Source: Shewanella sp. KT0246
GTDB lineage: Bacteria; Pseudomonadota; Gammaproteobacteria; Enterobacterales; Shewanellaceae
Reading direction: 5' to 3'
Length of the DNA: 64,000 nucleotides
Assembly: GCF_019654955.1 (NCBI RefSeq)
Contig: NZ_BPEV01000021.1
Span: forward strand, 1 to 64,000
Shown: positions 9,211 to 16,482 of the stretch, in pieces
Position numbering within the stretch: position 1 is the stretch's first letter
How the letters are laid out: each line of letters opens with the position of its first letter
Made by a program: the position numbers and the translations under genes
The notes under the pieces: model-generated
The model's input: the letters and a program-made list of their open reading frames with translations, nothing else
What the model was told of the DNA's origin: nothing
The model's database searches: none

Positions 9211-9620
9211 AGCCGTGACCTCACAATGTTAAGCTTCAACCAACGAATTTGCTTACGACGACAAATCTAGTCGAAGTTACTTCTTCTAACACTATTCAAT
9301 AAAATGTAATTTTTGACGGTTATATCTCGTTAATATGACTAAACAATCAATTTTATTAAATAATCATGAATTTCATTCAAGTTTAGCAAACTATTTTTAA
9401 AATCCTCTTGTATCAACGCCAAAAATAAATATGATGAAATTATCTTACTTCATTGAATCTTAGAAAAGTTTCAACCTTGAATAAGTTCATTATCTTATGT
9501 GGTTATTGTCCACTGAGATAGACGAGTTTGAATTACCGTTCAAACTTCATTTTTAGAACGATTACCGTCGTTGTAACAAGATACTGTTTACCCACAACGG
9601 TAACTTAAGAGGATTTAGCA
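9211..9620 (+). other. Upstream region of ilvIH
   Basis: A 410-bp gap between the diguanylate cyclase gene and ilvI. The first 300 bp are very AT-rich with no reading frame I trust and no run of branched-chain codons that would mark a classical ilv attenuator peptide. The last 90 bp hold two inverted repeats described separately. In E. coli the AT-rich ilvIH upstream region is bound by Lrp; similar control is possible here but no site can be asserted. Confidence 0.5.
9525..9611 (+). promoter_or_regulatory. Possible structured leader of ilvIH
   Basis: Hairpin 1 is AGTTTGAA/TTCAAACT (9525-9532, 9539-9546), whose six-base loop is TTACCG. TTACCG occurs again at 9562-9567, and its complement CGGTAA lies at 9598-9603, three bases before the ribosome site AAGAGG (9606-9611). 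Thus CGGTAA could pair with either copy, and ACAACG (9594-9599) could instead pair with CGTTGT (9569-9574). Mutually exclusive pairings next to a ribosome site are what a regulatory leader would show, but this is read by eye only. Confidence 0.4.
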
Positions 9621-11339
9621 ATGGAAAAATTATCCGGCGCAAGTATGATTGTGCGCTCGTTAATCGATGAAGGCGTAAAACACATCTTTGGCTACCCAGG
9701 TGGCTCAGTTCTCGATATCTACGATGCACTGCATGAAATTGCAGGTGTCGAACACATCCTTGTAAGACACGAACAAGCCGCTGTACACATGGCTGATGGT
9801 TATGCCCGTGCCACGGGTGATGTTGGTGTTGTTCTTGTAACATCTGGTCCGGGGGCAACTAATGCCATTACCGGAATCGCTACTGCCTACATGGACTCCA
9901 TTCCAATGGTGGTATTATCTGGTCAAGTTCATAGCAACTTGATTGGCAATGATGCATTCCAAGAATGTGACATGATTGGTATCTCACGCCCAATCGTTAA
10001 ACACAGCTTTTTAGTGAAGGATCCTCAGGAAATCCCTGAGATAATTAAAAAAGCCTTTTATATAGCCTCAACAGGTCGACCAGGTCCTGTGGTGGTCGAT
10101 TTACCAAAAGACTGTTTAAATCCTGAAATTTTACATGAATATGTTTATCCAGAAAGCATAAACATGCGCTCTTACAGCCCAACAACCTCGGGGCATAAAG
10201 GCCAAATCCGCCGAGGCTTACACGCCCTTCTCGCTGCTAAAAAGCCCGTATTATATGTTGGCGGTGGCGCAATTATCTCAGAGTGCGACAAGCAAATTCT
10301 ACAACTTGCAGAACGCCTCAATATTCCTGTTATTAATACCTTAATGGGATTAGGCGCATTTCCTGGCACTCACTCACAATGTCTAGGCATGCTAGGGATG
10401 CATGGTCGCTATGAAGCTAACATGGCAATGCATAATAGTGACTTAATATTTGGTATTGGGGTTCGTTTTGATGATCGGACAACCAATAATGTTGAAAAGT
10501 ATTGCCCTAACGCAAAAATCTTACATATTGATATCGATCCATCATCGATTTCTAAAACGGTGCGTGTCGATATTCCCATTGTTGGTTCTGCTGAAAACAT
10601 TCTCGACAGTATGCTCAACCTACTTGATGAAACACAAAAATCTAATGACGAAGAAGCCATTAACCAATGGTGGGAAGAAATCAATCAGTGGCGTCAACGA
10701 GATAGCTTAGCTTACGACAAGTCATCAGATAGAATTAAGCCTCAACAGGTCATTGAAACATTACATAAATTAACTGATGGCGATGCTTACGTCACATCAG
10801 ATGTCGGCCAGCATCAAATGTTTGCAGCACTCTACTACCCATTTGATAAACCACGTCGTTGGATTAACTCAGGTGGTCTAGGCACCATGGGCTTTGGTTT
10901 ACCTGCAGCTATGGGCGTTAAAATGGCGATGCCAGATGAAACCGTTGTTTGTGTCACTGGTGATGGCTCAATCCAAATGAACATTCAAGAGCTTTCAACA
11001 GCACTTCAATACGATACGCCTGTAAAAATCATCAACCTAAATAACCGCTTTTTAGGTATGGTGAAGCAATGGCAAGATATGATTTATTCAGGCCGTCATT
11101 CGCATTCATACATGGACTCTGTACCTAACTTCGCCAAGATTGCAGAAGCCTATGGTCATGTAGGTATGACTATTAGCGATCCAAATGAGCTTGAATCAAA
11201 ATTAGCTGAAGCACTCGCAATGAAAGACAAACTCGTGTTTGTTGATATCAGTGTCGATGAAACAGAGCACGTTTACCCAATGCTAATTCGTGGTGAATCA
11301 ATGAAAGATATGTGGTTAAGCAAAACGGAGAGAAGCTAA
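9621..11339 (+). CDS. ilvI: Acetolactate synthase large subunit IlvI
   Basis: Catalytic subunit of acetohydroxyacid synthase III (572 residues). It condenses two pyruvates, or pyruvate with 2-oxobutyrate, in the first common step of valine, leucine and isoleucine synthesis, using thiamine diphosphate, Mg2+ and FAD. Glu51 in '[16 protein letters not shown]' is the cofactor-activating glutamate; the ThDP motif runs from 'GDGSIQMN' to 'NLNNRFLGM'. The sequence matches E. coli IlvI almost end to end, including 'GHKGQIRR' and the C-terminal 'MWLSKTER'. AAGAGG precedes the ATG. The stop codon overlaps the ilvH start (TAATG), showing translational coupling of the two subunits. Confidence 0.97.
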   Translation: MEKLSGASMIVRSLIDEGVKHIFGYPGGSVLDIYDALHEIAGVEHILVRHEQAAVHMADGYARATGDVGVVLVTSGPGATNAITGIATAYMDSIPMVVLSGQVHSNLIGNDAFQECDMIGISRPIVKHSFLVKDPQEIPEIIKKAFYIASTGRPGPVVVDLPKDCLNPEILHEYVYPESINMRSYSPTTSGHKGQIRRGLHALLAAKKPVLYVGGGAIISECDKQILQLAERLNIPVINTLMGLGAFPGTHSQCLGMLGMHGRYEANMAMHNSDLIFGIGVRFDDRTTNNVEKYCPNAKILHIDIDPSSISKTVRVDIPIVGSAENILDSMLNLLDETQKSNDEEAINQWWEEINQWRQRDSLAYDKSSDRIKPQQVIETLHKLTDGDAYVTSDVGQHQMFAALYYPFDKPRRWINSGGLGTMGFGLPAAMGVKMAMPDETVVCVTGDGSIQMNIQELSTALQYDTPVKIINLNNRFLGMVKQWQDMIYSGRHSHSYMDSVPNFAKIAEAYGHVGMTISDPNELESKLAEALAMKDKLVFVDISVDETEHVYPMLIRGESMKDMWLSKTERS

Positions 11340-11833
11340 TGCGTCGTATTATTTCTGTATTACTTGAAAACCAACCAGGTGCATTGTCTCGTGTGGTTGG
11401 CTTATTCTCTCAACGTGGCTACAACATTGAAAGTTTAACCGTGGCGCCAACTGAGGACACCACACTTTCTAGACTGAATATCACAGTCAATGCCGAAGCC
11501 AATGTTCATGAGCAAATTGAAAAACAGCTACATAAACTCATTGATATATTAAAAGTATCCAACATTACCGAAAATGCGCATATTGAACGTGAGTTAGCAT
11601 TAGTCAAAGTCAAAGCACAGGGTGAGCTGCGTGAAGAAGTCAAACGTACAGCTGATATTTTCCGCGGACAGATTGTTGACGTAACCTCAAGCTTATATAC
11701 CATTCAAATGGCGGGTACCAGTGAAAAAATTGATGCTTTTATTAGTGCACTTACCGAAGTCACTAAAGTGATTGAAGTTTCACGCTCTGGCGTTGTGGGT
11801 CTAGCGCGAGGTGATAAGGCCATGAAAGCCTAA
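11339..11833 (+). CDS. ilvH: Acetolactate synthase small subunit IlvH
   Basis: Regulatory subunit of acetohydroxyacid synthase III (164 residues). An N-terminal ACT domain (about 1-75, 'RRIISVLLENQPGALSRVVGLFSQRGYNIESLTV') binds valine for feedback inhibition; a C-terminal domain ('FRGQIVDVTSSLYTIQMAGTSEKIDAF') follows. The start at 11339 overlaps the ilvI stop and matches the E. coli IlvH N-terminus exactly; a longer frame beginning 27 bases upstream inside ilvI is not credible. A terminator follows at 11889. Confidence 0.97.
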   Translation: MRRIISVLLENQPGALSRVVGLFSQRGYNIESLTVAPTEDTTLSRLNITVNAEANVHEQIEKQLHKLIDILKVSNITENAHIERELALVKVKAQGELREEVKRTADIFRGQIVDVTSSLYTIQMAGTSEKIDAFISALTEVTKVIEVSRSGVVGLARGDKAMKA

Positions 11834-11888
11834 ACCTTGTAATAACTAACAGTGTATATTGCTTTAAAAGCTTTAAATCTTAAAACAT

Positions 11889-11914
11889 AAAGGGAGCATT
11901 TGCTCCCTTTTATA
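11889..11914 (+). terminator. Terminator after ilvIH
   Basis: AAAGGGAGCA/TGCTCCCTTT hairpin followed by TTATAA, about 55 bp after the ilvH stop. Confidence 0.75.
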
Positions 11915-12038
11915 ATTCTTAGCCATAAACTCAACTACCCTATACTTTATCCACTCTGCTATAATAATCTGCTTTTCAAAGCAGTAATTATATCAACTAA
12001 ATTTACTGCTATTACTGACATTTTACCTGAGATAACAC

Positions 12039-13481
12039 ATGCCATTTTCCAAGCTTGGATTAAGCGAACCTATTACACTTGCTCTTAATGAATTAGGCTA
12101 CAGTGCACCGACTCCAATTCAACAAAAAGCAATTCCAGTGGCCTTATCGGGTAAAAATATCATTGCTGCAGCGCAAACAGGTACAGGTAAAACGGCCAGC
12201 TTTGTATTGCCGATACTTGAACGCTTTAAAGAGCCTCGTAAAGTCCGTGGTAAACGAGTTAAAGCACTGGTACTTGCTCCAACTCGTGAACTTGTCGTGC
12301 AAGTAGAACAAAATATTCAGCAATACAGTAAGCATTTATCCATCAATTCAATGGTGATGTACGGTGGCGTTGATAGCAAACAACAAAAGCAGCGCCTTAT
12401 TGAAGGTATTGATATTTTGGTTGCCACGCCTGGTCGTTTATTAGATTTATACACCCAACGTGCAGTTAATTTTGATGAATTAGAAGTTTTAGTCCTAGAT
12501 GAAGCCGACAGAATGCTCGATATGGGCTTTATTGAAGACATTAATCGCATCATCGAGTTGTTGCCTGATGACCGCCAAAATATGCTGTTTTCAGCAACGC
12601 TTTCCAATCAAGTTCGCGCTTTAGCTAAAACGGCAATGAAAACGCCGGTGCAAATTTCTGTTGAAACTGATGCTGATGCCAAGCCTAAAATTGATCAATG
12701 GTTAGTGACCGTTGATAAAGATAAAAAGTCTGCGTTATTAAGTCATTTGATCCAAGAAAATAACTGGACACAAGCATTAATTTTTATCGAAACCAAGCAC
12801 GGCGCAGCGAAACTTGTAAGCCAACTAGAAAAACGCGGCATTAATGCTGAGTCTTTCCATAGCGGACGAAGTCAGCCTATTCGTGAACAAATCTTAGCTG
12901 ATTTTAAAGCAGGCAAAATTACTTACTTAATCGCAACGGGGGTAGCAGCTCGTGGTATTGATATTGATGATTTACCATTGGTAATTAACTACGACTTACC
13001 CTTCCCAGCTGATGACTATGTTCACCGTATTGGCCGAACGGGACGTGCTGGAGCGCAAGGTACTGCTGTTTCTTTAGTGTCCAAGGATGACTTTAAAAAC
13101 CTTTGTGCCATCGAGCGACGTTTAGGCCATATTATTGAACGTAAAGAGATTGAAGGTTTTGCACCAAGAAAAGAAGTACCTATTTCAATTTTAGATTTTG
13201 TGCCTAAGAATCCTAAAACGCCAAAGCCAAAATCGGATCAAGAACAGCCTAAATTGTCTCGTGGTAAGTCTGACAAACCAAAGAATAACCACTACAACAA
13301 AAATAAAGCCAAAAAGTTTAACCAAGAAGAAGCCAGTGGGTCTTCACGGTCACATTACGAATCCAATGCTTCTAAAAGCAGTTATGGCTCATCACAAAAT
13401 CGACGCAATGAACGTTCATCGGATAACAAAGCAAGTTCTGTACCTAATGGTAGTGGCAACGAAAACCCATGGAAGCAATAA
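12039..13481 (+). CDS. rhlE: DEAD-box ATP-dependent RNA helicase, RhlE type
   Basis: A 480-residue RNA helicase. All core motifs are present in order: Q-motif 'PTPIQQ', Walker A 'AQTGTGKT', 'PTRELV', 'GGVD', 'TPGRLLD', DEAD box in 'LVLDEADRMLDMGF', 'SATL', and in the second RecA domain 'ARGIDI' and 'HRIGRTGRAG'. The opening 'FSKLGLSEPI..AL.ELGY' and the linker after motif VI resemble RhlE. The C-terminal 95 residues are a low-complexity basic tail rich in Lys, Ser and Asn, as usual for RNA-binding tails of this family. It is likely to act in ribosome assembly or mRNA turnover, especially in the cold. It is monocistronic with its own terminator. Confidence 0.9.
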   Translation: MPFSKLGLSEPITLALNELGYSAPTPIQQKAIPVALSGKNIIAAAQTGTGKTASFVLPILERFKEPRKVRGKRVKALVLAPTRELVVQVEQNIQQYSKHLSINSMVMYGGVDSKQQKQRLIEGIDILVATPGRLLDLYTQRAVNFDELEVLVLDEADRMLDMGFIEDINRIIELLPDDRQNMLFSATLSNQVRALAKTAMKTPVQISVETDADAKPKIDQWLVTVDKDKKSALLSHLIQENNWTQALIFIETKHGAAKLVSQLEKRGINAESFHSGRSQPIREQILADFKAGKITYLIATGVAARGIDIDDLPLVINYDLPFPADDYVHRIGRTGRAGAQGTAVSLVSKDDFKNLCAIERRLGHIIERKEIEGFAPRKEVPISILDFVPKNPKTPKPKSDQEQPKLSRGKSDKPKNNHYNKNKAKKFNQEEASGSSRSHYESNASKSSYGSSQNRRNERSSDNKASSVPNGSGNENPWKQ

Positions 13482-13552
13482 TATAATTGAACAACTAGCT
13501 TACTAAGCCAATCTCCATGCATATCAGATTTAATGTGTAATTAGGATAAATT

Positions 13553-13585
13553 AAAAGCCTACTGCGTTTTTCAGTAGGCTTTTTT
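13553..13585 (+). terminator. Rho-independent terminator of rhlE
   Basis: Twelve-base stem AAAAGCCTACTG/CAGTAGGCTTTT with a 7-base loop, followed by a T run. It lies between convergent genes and could also serve the VOC gene on the other strand. Confidence 0.88.
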
Positions 13586-13620
13586 ATTGAATTTGTGCAA
13601 TGAACTGTCACATACATAAG

Positions 13621-14034
13621 TTAACTGCTTGCTTGGATATCAACTCGCCATGGCGGATTGAGTCTGTTTTCACCAGCCCAATACAGCTTGATTTTATTTC
13701 CACTTGGGTCAAATAAAATAGCCTCACGCCATAAATATGCCTCATCAACTGGAAGTTGCTCAAACAGAATCCCTTTATGTATCAAGTCTGCTACCCATTC
13801 ATCCAGCGCTTGATGCTCAAAGTAAATCACACTGGAATTATTACATTCTCTTGCAGGTAATTCTGATTGCTTTAATGACAATGAAAATGTCGCTTCACCT
13901 TCAGGGCAAGCAAAACGTGCGTAATGGTTACCACTTTGAGCAGTGCTGACAATTTGAGTAAACCCTAACAACAGATAAAACTCGCACGATTGAGCCATAT
14001 CATTTACTGGCAATGTAATTTGATTCAATCGCAT
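13621..14034 (-). CDS. VOC (glyoxalase/bleomycin-resistance) family protein
   Basis: A 137-residue single-chain VOC protein ('MRLNQITLPVNDMAQSCEFYLLLGF', ending 'AILFDPSGNKIKLYW'). Such proteins form paired beta-alpha-beta modules that bind a metal or a drug. It lacks an obvious N-terminal metal His (Asn replaces it in 'LNQITL'), so a binding rather than glyoxalase role is possible. AAAGG precedes the start. It is third in a same-strand run after the 63-residue gene and another VOC gene, all downstream of the SoxR box at 14889, with no terminator seen between them. Confidence 0.85.
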   Translation of the reverse strand: MRLNQITLPVNDMAQSCEFYLLLGFTQIVSTAQSGNHYARFACPEGEATFSLSLKQSELPARECNNSSVIYFEHQALDEWVADLIHKGILFEQLPVDEAYLWREAILFDPSGNKIKLYWAGENRLNPPWRVDIQASS

Positions 14035-14124
14035 CTTTTACCTTTATTGCCTTATGTTTATAGTCCTACCTTTTACTCTAACTAAATGGCAGTTCCACGA
14101 TTTCCTTTAAAGTTAAATGCTAAC

Positions 14125-14541
14125 TTAATGATATTGATTTCTTTCACTCGGAATATCTGTTGTATATTGAACAAACTCAACTTCATAACCGTTGGGATCG
14201 TTATAATAAACACTGTCGTAGTTAGCATCTTTTCCACCAACAATAGCGATTTCAAACCCTGCTTTTTCCATTCTGTTTCGTAAACTGTCGAGATCTGACA
14301 CCTCATAAGCAAAATGAGCAAGGCCGAGATCGTATCCTTCTATTGGCCTCATTGTTCCTTTACCGTTATCGTTAAGTGACAAATAGTTATTATCATCGCC
14401 AAAATGAATCCATTTACGCTGCACTCCATGCCACTCGCCCTCACCGCCACCACGAACAGTCCAATGAGGAAAAGCAGCTTGATAAAAAGCCAGAGTCTCA
14501 GTTAAGTCATTCACCACTAAATTTAAATGTTCTAATCGCAT
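14125..14541 (-). CDS. VOC family protein (glyoxalase-like)
   Basis: A 138-residue VOC protein: 'MRLEHLNLVVNDLTETLAFYQAAF' with metal-type His5, 'LAHFAYEVSDLDSLRNRMEKAGFE' with a second His, and 'YYNDPNGYEVEFVQY' with the C-terminal Glu, which together match the usual metal ligands of the fold. The substrate is unknown; relatives act on methylglyoxal adducts or bind redox-active drugs. AAAGGAA precedes the ATG. It sits 90 bp after the SoxR-box-driven small gene and 90 bp before a second VOC gene, with which it is only distantly similar. Confidence 0.87.
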   Translation of the reverse strand: MRLEHLNLVVNDLTETLAFYQAAFPHWTVRGGGEGEWHGVQRKWIHFGDDNNYLSLNDNGKGTMRPIEGYDLGLAHFAYEVSDLDSLRNRMEKAGFEIAIVGGKDANYDSVYYNDPNGYEVEFVQYTTDIPSERNQYH

Positions 14542-14583
14542 AGTTTATTCCTTTAATTTTATTAATTAGTCTGTGTACGTTTT

Positions 14584-14638
14584 TTATTTCACTTCGCTCT
14601 ACTTGGGTTATTTCACTTCGTTCTACTTGGGTTATTTC
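14584..14638. repeat. 24-bp tandem repeat, 2.3 copies
   Basis: Two copies of a 24-base unit beginning TTATTTCACTTCG (14584-14607 and 14608-14631, differing at one base), then the first 7 bases of a third copy. The partial copy contains the stop codon of the 63-residue gene, so the repeat forms its 3' untranslated region. Confidence 0.85.
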
Positions 14639-14823
14639 AGTGCCATTGTGTTATTAAACAAAATGCGACTTTTGGCTATCACTGCAGCAATGTCTCGTTG
14701 ATTGGCTTTTAATACTGCATAGCTGTCAGTTCTATCCAGAACCTGATTGTTATTAGCTCTTTTATTGGCTTTATTTTTTACAATTTGATCCATCATTTGT
14801 TGATTGATTATCAGCTGAATCAT
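14632..14823 (-). CDS. Small protein under a SoxR-type promoter, function unknown
   Basis: A 63-residue protein I do not recognise. It is Gln- and Asn-rich at first (IINQQMMDQIV), then basic (KNKANKRANNN), then contains 'QRDIAAVIAKSRIL'; no signal peptide, membrane segment or cysteine. It is judged real because a strong AAGGAGG ribosome site lies 6-7 bases before the ATG and a SoxR-box promoter with MerR-family geometry points at it (14880-14910). It is the first gene of a probable operon with two VOC proteins. Its stop lies in a tandem repeat. Confidence 0.72.
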   Translation of the reverse strand: MIQLIINQQMMDQIVKNKANKRANNNQVLDRTDSYAVLKANQRDIAAVIAKSRILFNNTMALK

Positions 14824-14879
14824 GCTTGCCTCCTTGTCTTGATATAAGGGCTAACTTGCTTGCTATATAAGATAGAGCT

Positions 14880-14910
14880 ACTATAAAACCTCAACCTAGG
14901 TTGAGGTAAA
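14880..14910 (-). promoter_or_regulatory. SoxR-box promoter of the 63-aa/VOC operon
   Basis: An 18-base perfect palindrome CCTCAACCTAGGTTGAGG (14889-14906), close to the known SoxR box. On the minus strand it lies between a -35-like TTTACC (14905-14910) and a -10-like TATAGT (14880-14885) with exactly 19 bp between them, the over-long spacing that MerR-family activators untwist. The orientation drives the small gene ending at 14632, about 55 bp downstream, not soxR. Confidence 0.88.
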
Positions 14911-15033
14911 GCGGTATTTTGAGTTTTTTTAAATTTGTTTTTGAAATCAATTTTTAAAGCAATGATTTCACTAACTTCAATCTAAGAAAGAAATTAATAC
15001 AGAAGGGTTTGTAAAAATATATAGGGATAACAG

Positions 15034-15489
15034 ATGCTGGATGAAATGGATTTAAGTGTCGGTCAAGTAGCTAAGCGTTGCGGTGTTAGGGTATCCAGCC
15101 TGCACTTTTATGAAAATAAAGGTTTGATTAAAAGCCTACGTAATCAAGGGAACCAGCGCCGATACCACCGAGACGTGATCAGAAGAATATCAGTGATTAA
15201 AGCGGCACAAAAAATGGGCGTGAGTTTACAAGAAATTAAACATGCATTTAGTTATTTACCCAATGAACGTACACCGAATAAAGATGATTGGGCTAAATTG
15301 TCTGAGTCATGGAACAAACAGTTAACTCAACGGATTAATTATTTAACCGATTTGAGGGATTCTCTAAATGCTTGTATCGGTTGTGGTTGTCTATCAATGA
15401 AGTCTTGCCCTATTTACAACCCTGAAGACAATTTGGGTATTGAAGGTGTTGGCTCTGTAATTCTTGATAAAGCCTTTAATGATGATTAA
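15034..15489 (+). CDS. soxR: Redox-sensitive transcriptional activator SoxR
   Basis: A 151-residue MerR-family regulator. The winged helix-turn-helix (about 7-75, 'VGQVAKRCGVRVSSLHFYENKGLI') is followed by a dimerisation helix and the [2Fe-2S] cluster site Cys114-x2-Cys117-x-Cys119-x5-Cys125 in 'CIGCGCLSMKSC', which matches E. coli SoxR. Oxidation of the cluster by redox-cycling compounds switches on target promoters. It is transcribed divergently from the operon with the SoxR box, so that operon is its obvious local target. No soxS lies here, as is usual outside enterobacteria. AGGG precedes the ATG. Confidence 0.96.
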   Translation: MLDEMDLSVGQVAKRCGVRVSSLHFYENKGLIKSLRNQGNQRRYHRDVIRRISVIKAAQKMGVSLQEIKHAFSYLPNERTPNKDDWAKLSESWNKQLTQRINYLTDLRDSLNACIGCGCLSMKSCPIYNPEDNLGIEGVGSVILDKAFNDD

Positions 15490-15528
15490 TAGTCTGTAAA
15501 TTTAAAAACTAGACTTCTGACGTAAAAA

Positions 15529-15558
15529 GCCCAACAAGGAAATAGATTCTCGTTGGGC
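15529..15558 (+). terminator. Probable terminator of soxR
   Basis: GCCCAAC (15529-15535) pairs with GTTGGGC (15552-15558), flanked by AAAAA and AAAATAA, 40 bp after the soxR stop. The loop is 16 bases. Confidence 0.55.
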
Positions 15559-15656
15559 AAAATAATCAGGGAAGATGTGAAACTTCGTGCGACTAGATAC
15601 ATGATGAGTGTATTGGGAGATAGGAAGCACGATAAAAACTAATGTCTTTAAAGTTC

Positions 15657-15685
15657 GCTATCTCTTATCAATAATAAGAGATAGC
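15657..15685 (-). terminator. Hairpin after ibpA
   Basis: Perfect 12-base stem GCTATCTCTTAT/ATAAGAGATAGC with a 5-base loop directly after the ibpA stop. It lacks a strong T run, so it may act as an mRNA-stabilising or terminator hairpin. Confidence 0.6.
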
Positions 15686-15695
15686 AATGAGAACC

Positions 15696-16157
15696 TTAGC
15701 TCTCGATAGTATTGGTCGCATTGGCAGTATTGATTTTAATCTTACGTGCCTTTAATGCTTCTGGAATTTCACGTACCAGTTCAATATTTAATAGGCCATT
15801 TTCTAAGCCTGCACCAACCACATTAACGTGATCAGCTAACTGGAATGTACGCTCAAATCCGCGCTCAGCAATACCTTGATGTAAATATTTACGCTCATCG
15901 TTTACTGCAGCTACTTTGCTGCCTTTGACTAGCAACTTGTCACCTTCACTAGTGATATCAAGTTCGTCCATAGTAAAACCTGCAACAGCCATTGTGATGC
16001 TATAACGGTTTTCACCTAGTAATTCGATGTTGTAAGGAGGGTAACCAGTGTTACCATTTTGTACTGCGGCGTGCTCTGCCATTTTAGCTAAACGGTCAAA
16101 ACCAATCGCACTGCGGTAAAGAGGAGTTAAATCTGGAGTTAAGTTAAATTTACGCAT
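15696..16157 (-). CDS. ibpA: Small heat shock protein IbpA (Hsp20)
   Basis: A 153-residue alpha-crystallin-domain chaperone that binds unfolding proteins and hands them to DnaK/ClpB. '[14 protein letters not shown]', '[23 protein letters not shown]', '[19 protein letters not shown]' and '[16 protein letters not shown]' match E. coli IbpA/IbpB closely. The ATG at 16157 is chosen because AAGGG sits 7 bases upstream and the protein then starts 'MRKF' like IbpA; longer in-frame starts exist. Upstream are a sigma-32-like promoter (16277-16305) and a possible RNA thermometer, consistent with heat induction. Confidence 0.95.
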   Translation of the reverse strand: MRKFNLTPDLTPLYRSAIGFDRLAKMAEHAAVQNGNTGYPPYNIELLGENRYSITMAVAGFTMDELDITSEGDKLLVKGSKVAAVNDERKYLHQGIAERGFERTFQLADHVNVVGAGLENGLLNIELVREIPEALKARKIKINTANATNTIES

Positions 16158-16164
16158 GTTCATA

Positions 16165-16180
16165 CCCTTGTCTAAAGCAA
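16165..16180 (-). promoter_or_regulatory. Possible ROSE-type RNA thermometer over the ibpA ribosome site
   Basis: Reading the minus strand, TTGCTTTAGACAAGGG places a UUGCU element directly before the ribosome site AAGGG. In known ROSE thermometers a U(U/C)GCU strand pairs imperfectly with the ribosome site, including a G-G mismatch; GCUU against AAGG here gives that pattern. The untranslated leader is about 110 bases, as expected. Folding has not been computed. Confidence 0.4.
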
Positions 16181-16276
16181 TATGTAAAAAATAATATGCC
16201 ATTTTTGGCGGTTGTCATTACCCTTACGGCGTAATGGAAGCTAAGCCCTCTATTGAGCGTGCCTAACTTATAACTA

Positions 16277-16305
16277 GATATGAGAGCGATATTTTCGTTT
16301 TCAAG
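16277..16305 (-). promoter_or_regulatory. Sigma-32 (RpoH) type promoter of ibpA
   Basis: CTTGAAA (16299-16305), a 14-base spacer, then CTCATATC (16277-16284) on the minus strand, close to the heat-shock consensus CTTGAAA-N13/14-CCCCATNT. It lies about 120 bp before the ibpA start. Confidence 0.75.
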
Positions 16306-16394
16306 TAAAGTTGATAAATTAATTTCATTTTTATTTTATCAATATATTTTAACCACTAAAATTCAATAACTTAAATAGAAAATTATTTTAAAAA

Positions 16395-16418
16395 AAAGGC
16401 AACCTTACGGTTGCCTTT
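16395..16418 (-). terminator. Terminator of the first UshA-like gene
   Basis: AAAGGCAACC/GGTTGCCTTT stem with a TTAC loop; on the minus strand it is followed by a long T run. Confidence 0.85.
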
Positions 16419-16482
16419 AACTATATTGAGTATTGCAGTGTCACTTTACAACCATCATTAGTGGCTTAACTAAAAGTTAGTA

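Noticed and set aside
8933..9232. 99-codon frame inside the GGDEF gene
   Set aside because: It overlaps the conserved cyclase domain in another frame and is a shadow.
11312..11338. N-terminal extension of IlvH inside ilvI
   Set aside because: The TAATG overlap start gives the E. coli-like N-terminus.
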